Of a stretch of 8,541 bases of DNA, positions 6,303 to 8,541 are shown piece by piece. Each line of letters starts with the position of its first letter. Position 1 is the stretch's first letter. The stretch is from Porphyromonadaceae bacterium (GTDB taxonomy: Bacteria; Bacteroidota; Bacteroidia; Bacteroidales; UBA11471), in the NCBI GenBank assembly GCA_021199145.1, contig JAJQIP010000142.1, forward strand, positions 1 to 8,541. The letters run 5' to 3'. The notes under the pieces were generated by a model. That model saw only the letters and a list, made by a program, of their open reading frames with translations, made no database searches and was not told the origin of the DNA. Both the position numbers and the translations under genes were made by a program.

Positions 6303-6824
6303 ATGGAAAAAATCCCGAGCTTTACCATAGACCACATTCATCTGTTACGAGGCATCTACGTGTCTCGTAAAGATGATATCGGCCAAGAAACCATCACAAC
6401 GTTCGACATACGTATGAAGGAGCCGAACCGTGAACCGGTCATGGGCATAGGGGCTCTCCATACGATAGAACATTTGGCGGCCACTTACCTGCGCAACCAT
6501 CCCGTCTATGGTGACCGTATTGTGTATTGGGGACCCATGGGCTGTTGTACGGGGTTTTATCTGTTACTGCACGGGGATTTCGTATCGGAAGAGATTGTCG
6601 GCTTAATCAAGGAAACTTTTTGTTTCATACGGGATTACCAAGGAGAGATTCCCGGAGCGGCCCCCCAGGATTGCGGCAACTACCTGTCGCACGATTTGCC
6701 CATGGCCCGCTATGAAGCGGGAAAATATGTCCGGGAAGTATTGGATGTAATCTCCGAAAAAAATATGCATTATCCCTCCCAACAAGCGAATCAAGATGAG
6801 CACAGAGAATCACCGTCTCGATGA
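6303..6824 (+). CDS. luxS: S-ribosylhomocysteine lyase (AI-2 synthesis protein)
   Basis: Cytosolic metalloenzyme that splits S-ribosylhomocysteine into homocysteine and DPD, which cyclises to autoinducer-2. The 173-residue protein has the metal site HTIEH (His53, His57, with Glu56 as general base) plus Cys124 in QDCGNY, and the catalytic Cys81 in GPMGC. The N-terminal DHIHLLRGIYV (10-20) provides His11 and Arg16 of the substrate pocket. Cys81 is followed directly by a second Cys (Cys82), where the well-studied enzymes have Arg or Gln. The last 15 or so residues (about 158-173) are polar, lie beyond the conserved fold, and are encoded partly in the overlap with the next gene. MtnN immediately upstream supplies its substrate. 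The stop codon at 6822-6824 lies at the base of an AT-rich inverted repeat. Confidence 0.95.
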   Translation: MEKIPSFTIDHIHLLRGIYVSRKDDIGQETITTFDIRMKEPNREPVMGIGALHTIEHLAATYLRNHPVYGDRIVYWGPMGCCTGFYLLLHGDFVSEEIVGLIKETFCFIRDYQGEIPGAAPQDCGNYLSHDLPMARYEAGKYVREVLDVISEKNMHYPSQQANQDEHRESPSR

Positions 6825-7032
6825 TAAAATTATTGTATATCGTAATTACAATAATTTATCAGAGGCGTACGAGACAAAGAATATATTGGAACTAAACGGC
6901 ATACCCTGCTTCATTTCCAATGAGAATATGGCTACGGTCTATCCATTATACAATTCCCATGTCGGGGGAATACGGCTTCATATTTTCGAAAAGGATATTG
7001 CTGCCGCCGATAATCTCCTGGCCAATCTGTAG
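6796..7032 (+). CDS. DUF2007 family small protein
   Basis: A 78-residue protein without signal peptide or membrane segment, resembling the DUF2007 family (described in Pfam as putative signal-transducing proteins). The match rests on YETKNILELNGIPCFISNEN (25-44), then PLYNSHVGGIRLHIFEKD (50-67), the pattern of short alpha/beta proteins in which a helix precedes a GI-x-C/A strand and an acidic ending. No enzyme motif is visible and the function is not known. The start at 6796 overlaps the luxS end by 29 nt in another frame. There is no alternative Met before the conserved part, so the overlap is probably real and may couple its translation to luxS. The first third of the gene is noticeably AT-richer than luxS and contains the inverted repeat at 6823-6860. 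gtrA-like follows after 30 nt. Confidence 0.8.
   Translation: MSTENHRLDDKIIVYRNYNNLSEAYETKNILELNGIPCFISNENMATVYPLYNSHVGGIRLHIFEKDIAAADNLLANL
6823..6860. repeat. AT-rich inverted repeat starting on the luxS stop codon
   Basis: AAATTATTGTA at 6827-6837 is the exact reverse complement of TACAATAATTT at 6847-6857, with a 9-nt loop. If the A at 6826 is bulged, three more pairs extend the stem (GAT 6823-6825 with ATC 6858-6860), for 14 pairs. The outer base lies within the luxS TGA, and the whole repeat falls in codons 10-22 of the DUF2007 gene. It lacks a GC stem, so it is not a typical intrinsic terminator. It could be a protein-binding operator, an RNA stem at the luxS 3' end, or chance in AT-rich sequence. 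Confidence 0.75.
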
Positions 7033-7062
7033 ATTTCCATTTATCTATTTCATCACAGAGGA

Positions 7063-7488
7063 ATGAAATTGATACACTCCATACTACCGCAAAAAGAGAC
7101 CATCTGGCAATTCAGTCGGTTCATTGTAGTAGGTGTGCTCAATACGGCTATTTCGTTAGCGGCATTCTATCTTCTTTATAATTTATTCTCTGTAAACTAC
7201 ACGATTGCCAATCTCATCAGCTACATTGTCGGCGTAATCAACAGTTTCTTCTGGAACAAGCATTGGGTATTCCAACGAGGCGGGAGCCATCGGATAGTCC
7301 GTGAAAGTATCGCCTTTCTCCTCGTTTTTGCCATAAGTTACGGTGTACAGTTTATCTTCCTATGGGGTATGGTGGAAAAACTGGGTATAAATCCCAATTG
7401 GGCGCAGCTCCCTGCCATGGTCATCTATACGGTCATCAATTATATATTGAACCGATACGTTACTTTCAGCAACAAGAAAGTCCTATGA
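7063..7488 (+). CDS. GtrA family membrane protein
   Basis: Small polytopic inner-membrane protein of the GtrA family, whose studied members are thought to flip or handle polyprenyl-phosphate-linked sugars for surface glycan decoration. The 141 residues form four predicted transmembrane segments (about 17-40, 46-66, 82-104 and 113-135). The family's repeated signature appears after the second and fourth: N60 with NKHWVF (65-70), and N126 with NRYVTF (130-135). Length is normal. A purine stretch (AGAGGA) sits very close to the ATG, so it does not strongly support the start, but no earlier Met exists. An imperfect promoter-like octamer (TAGATTTC, 7030-7037, one mismatch) overlaps the upstream stop. 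The next gene begins inside this stop codon, an ATGA overlap, linking it to a membrane glycosyltransferase that probably uses the same lipid-linked sugar. Confidence 0.9.
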   Translation: MKLIHSILPQKETIWQFSRFIVVGVLNTAISLAAFYLLYNLFSVNYTIANLISYIVGVINSFFWNKHWVFQRGGSHRIVRESIAFLLVFAISYGVQFIFLWGMVEKLGINPNWAQLPAMVIYTVINYILNRYVTFSNKKVL

Positions 7489-8541
7489 AACCGGCCTCTA
7501 AAAATATTCTTTTCGGCTTTCTGTTCATCATCAGTGTCGCAACACTCCTGCCCGTTCTCGGCTTAACCCATCTCTATACCGATAAAGAGGCGCAAGAGGC
7601 TATCACAACGGTGAACACCCTAAAAAGTGACAGCCCGTTTATCCCCTTGGAAAACGAGGAGGGGATTGTCAGACCCCCCATGTTCTATTGGACCAATATG
7701 TTGATGACAAAAATTTTCCATCAAGGAGTCGTCAACGAATATACGATTCGTCTATCCTCCGCTATCGCCGCCATTATCATAGCGCTAGCCATGTTCCGAT
7801 TCTATTCGCGACGTAACGACAACTACAATACCGCTTTTTTTTCAGCCATCATCTTCTTGTCGGCCTTTGAAGTTCACAGGTCCGCTATCACGGCACAATC
7901 GGATATGGTGTTCACGGTATTTGTCACACTGGCCCTCTTTCAACTGTATCGCTGGTACGAAAAAAAGGCGAAAGGTATTCCCCTATGGGCTATCCTCTTC
8001 ATAAGCGCAGCCGCCCTAACCAAAGGGGTAGCGGGTATTCTGCTTCCATGCCTGACAATCGGATTGTTTTTCGGACTCCGAAGAGAGTCTTTTTTCAGAA
8101 TAGGCTATAAAATAGTGGCCATCGCTTTAGCCTCGTGCCTACTGCCGGCAGTATGGTATTATATCACCTGTAAAGAGACAGGAGCGGGAGTTCTTGACCA
8201 AATTACAACCGCTCATTTTTATGAGCCTCTGAACCATATCTCATTCCCATCTTCTCTTGATTTCTTATACAGTATCTTCATCGGATTTCTACCCTGGACA
8301 CTACTGATTCTCTTTTCCCTTTTCGCCCTCATTCATAAGAGGCGCATAAATCTGACCAAGGGACGGAAAATTTTCTCCGGCAGGCTATTCACCGAGAATC
8401 CCGCCCGATTGTTTTTCCTATCGGCTACGGGGATAATCCTGCTCTTTTATCTCTTATTCGAGGAGAGCACATCAACCCGGATTATACCTATATATCCCTT
8501 CCTCTCCATTTTTTTGGCTGAATATATGCACCATCTTATAG
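7485..8541 (+). CDS. ArnT-like (GT39-type) membrane glycosyltransferase, 3' end beyond window
   Basis: Integral membrane transferase expected to move a sugar from a polyprenyl-phosphate donor to an acceptor in the envelope. The frame is open from the ATG at 7485 to the window edge, giving 352 complete codons of a family usually about 500-600 residues long. After a first membrane segment (about 8-29) comes TDKEAQEA (32-39), the region with the catalytic acidic residue (Asp33) of GT39/GT83 enzymes. RPPMFYW (63-69) follows, the counterpart of the K/R-PP-x-x-W motif. Later come QSDMVFT (138-144) and LTKGVAG (178-184), the latter typical of ArnT-like proteins, then several hydrophobic segments and a PIYPFL motif (335-340). 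The C-terminal domain is missing because the window ends. The start is fixed by the ATGA overlap with the GtrA gene. The sugar and acceptor are unknown; aminoarabinose transfer to lipid A should not be assumed. Confidence 0.85.
   Translation, partial: MKPASKNILFGFLFIISVATLLPVLGLTHLYTDKEAQEAITTVNTLKSDSPFIPLENEEGIVRPPMFYWTNMLMTKIFHQGVVNEYTIRLSSAIAAIIIALAMFRFYSRRNDNYNTAFFSAIIFLSAFEVHRSAITAQSDMVFTVFVTLALFQLYRWYEKKAKGIPLWAILFISAAALTKGVAGILLPCLTIGLFFGLRRESFFRIGYKIVAIALASCLLPAVWYYITCKETGAGVLDQITTAHFYEPLNHISFPSSLDFLYSIFIGFLPWTLLILFSLFALIHKRRINLTKGRKIFSGRLFTENPARLFFLSATGIILLFYLLFEESTSTRIIPIYPFLSIFLAEYMHHLI

Overview
This 8.5 kb window looks like ordinary chromosomal DNA from a member of the Bacteroidales (Bacteroidota). 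Three things point there: near-perfect TAnnTTTG promoter elements just upstream of the first gene and of the ferredoxin gene, the general lack of clear Shine-Dalgarno sequences, and a gene set typical of anaerobic gut Bacteroidales (2-oxoacid:ferredoxin oxidoreductase, LuxS, a DUF2007 protein, a C-terminal processing protease). A genus cannot be assigned from the sequence alone. All eleven complete genes and the one partial gene lie on the + strand, with gaps of at most 50 nt after the first promoter. No tRNA, rRNA, insertion sequence, integrase, phage gene or CRISPR array was seen.

Layout. Positions 1-235 are an AT-rich non-coding leader that ends in a promoter. Next comes a three-gene block: dCMP deaminase (comEB), an S41 C-terminal processing protease (ctpA) and 5-formyltetrahydrofolate cyclo-ligase (fau). 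The first and third both feed thymidylate and one-carbon metabolism: one makes dUMP, the other returns stored 5-formyl-THF to the active folate pool. A 50-nt spacer holding a second TAnnTTTG element leads into a four-subunit 2-oxoacid:ferredoxin oxidoreductase in the order delta-alpha-beta-gamma (korDABC). Nine nt later the same run continues with mtnN and luxS, two successive enzymes of S-adenosylhomocysteine recycling that yield homocysteine and the AI-2 precursor. luxS overlaps a small DUF2007 gene by 29 nt. A GtrA-family membrane protein and the first 352 codons of an ArnT-like (GT39-type) membrane glycosyltransferase follow, joined by an ATGA overlap and running off the window.

The window appears to hold one or two long transcription units. 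korDABC may supply or consume acyl-CoA and reduced ferredoxin, mtnN-luxS clears methylation by-products, and the GtrA/GT39 pair at the end probably starts an envelope-glycosylation locus. I did not find a clear candidate for a previously undescribed system. The most unexplained signals are two strong inverted repeats inside the 5' ends of genes: a 15-bp hairpin in fau and a 14-bp AT-rich hairpin that begins on the luxS stop codon, inside the overlapping DUF2007 gene.
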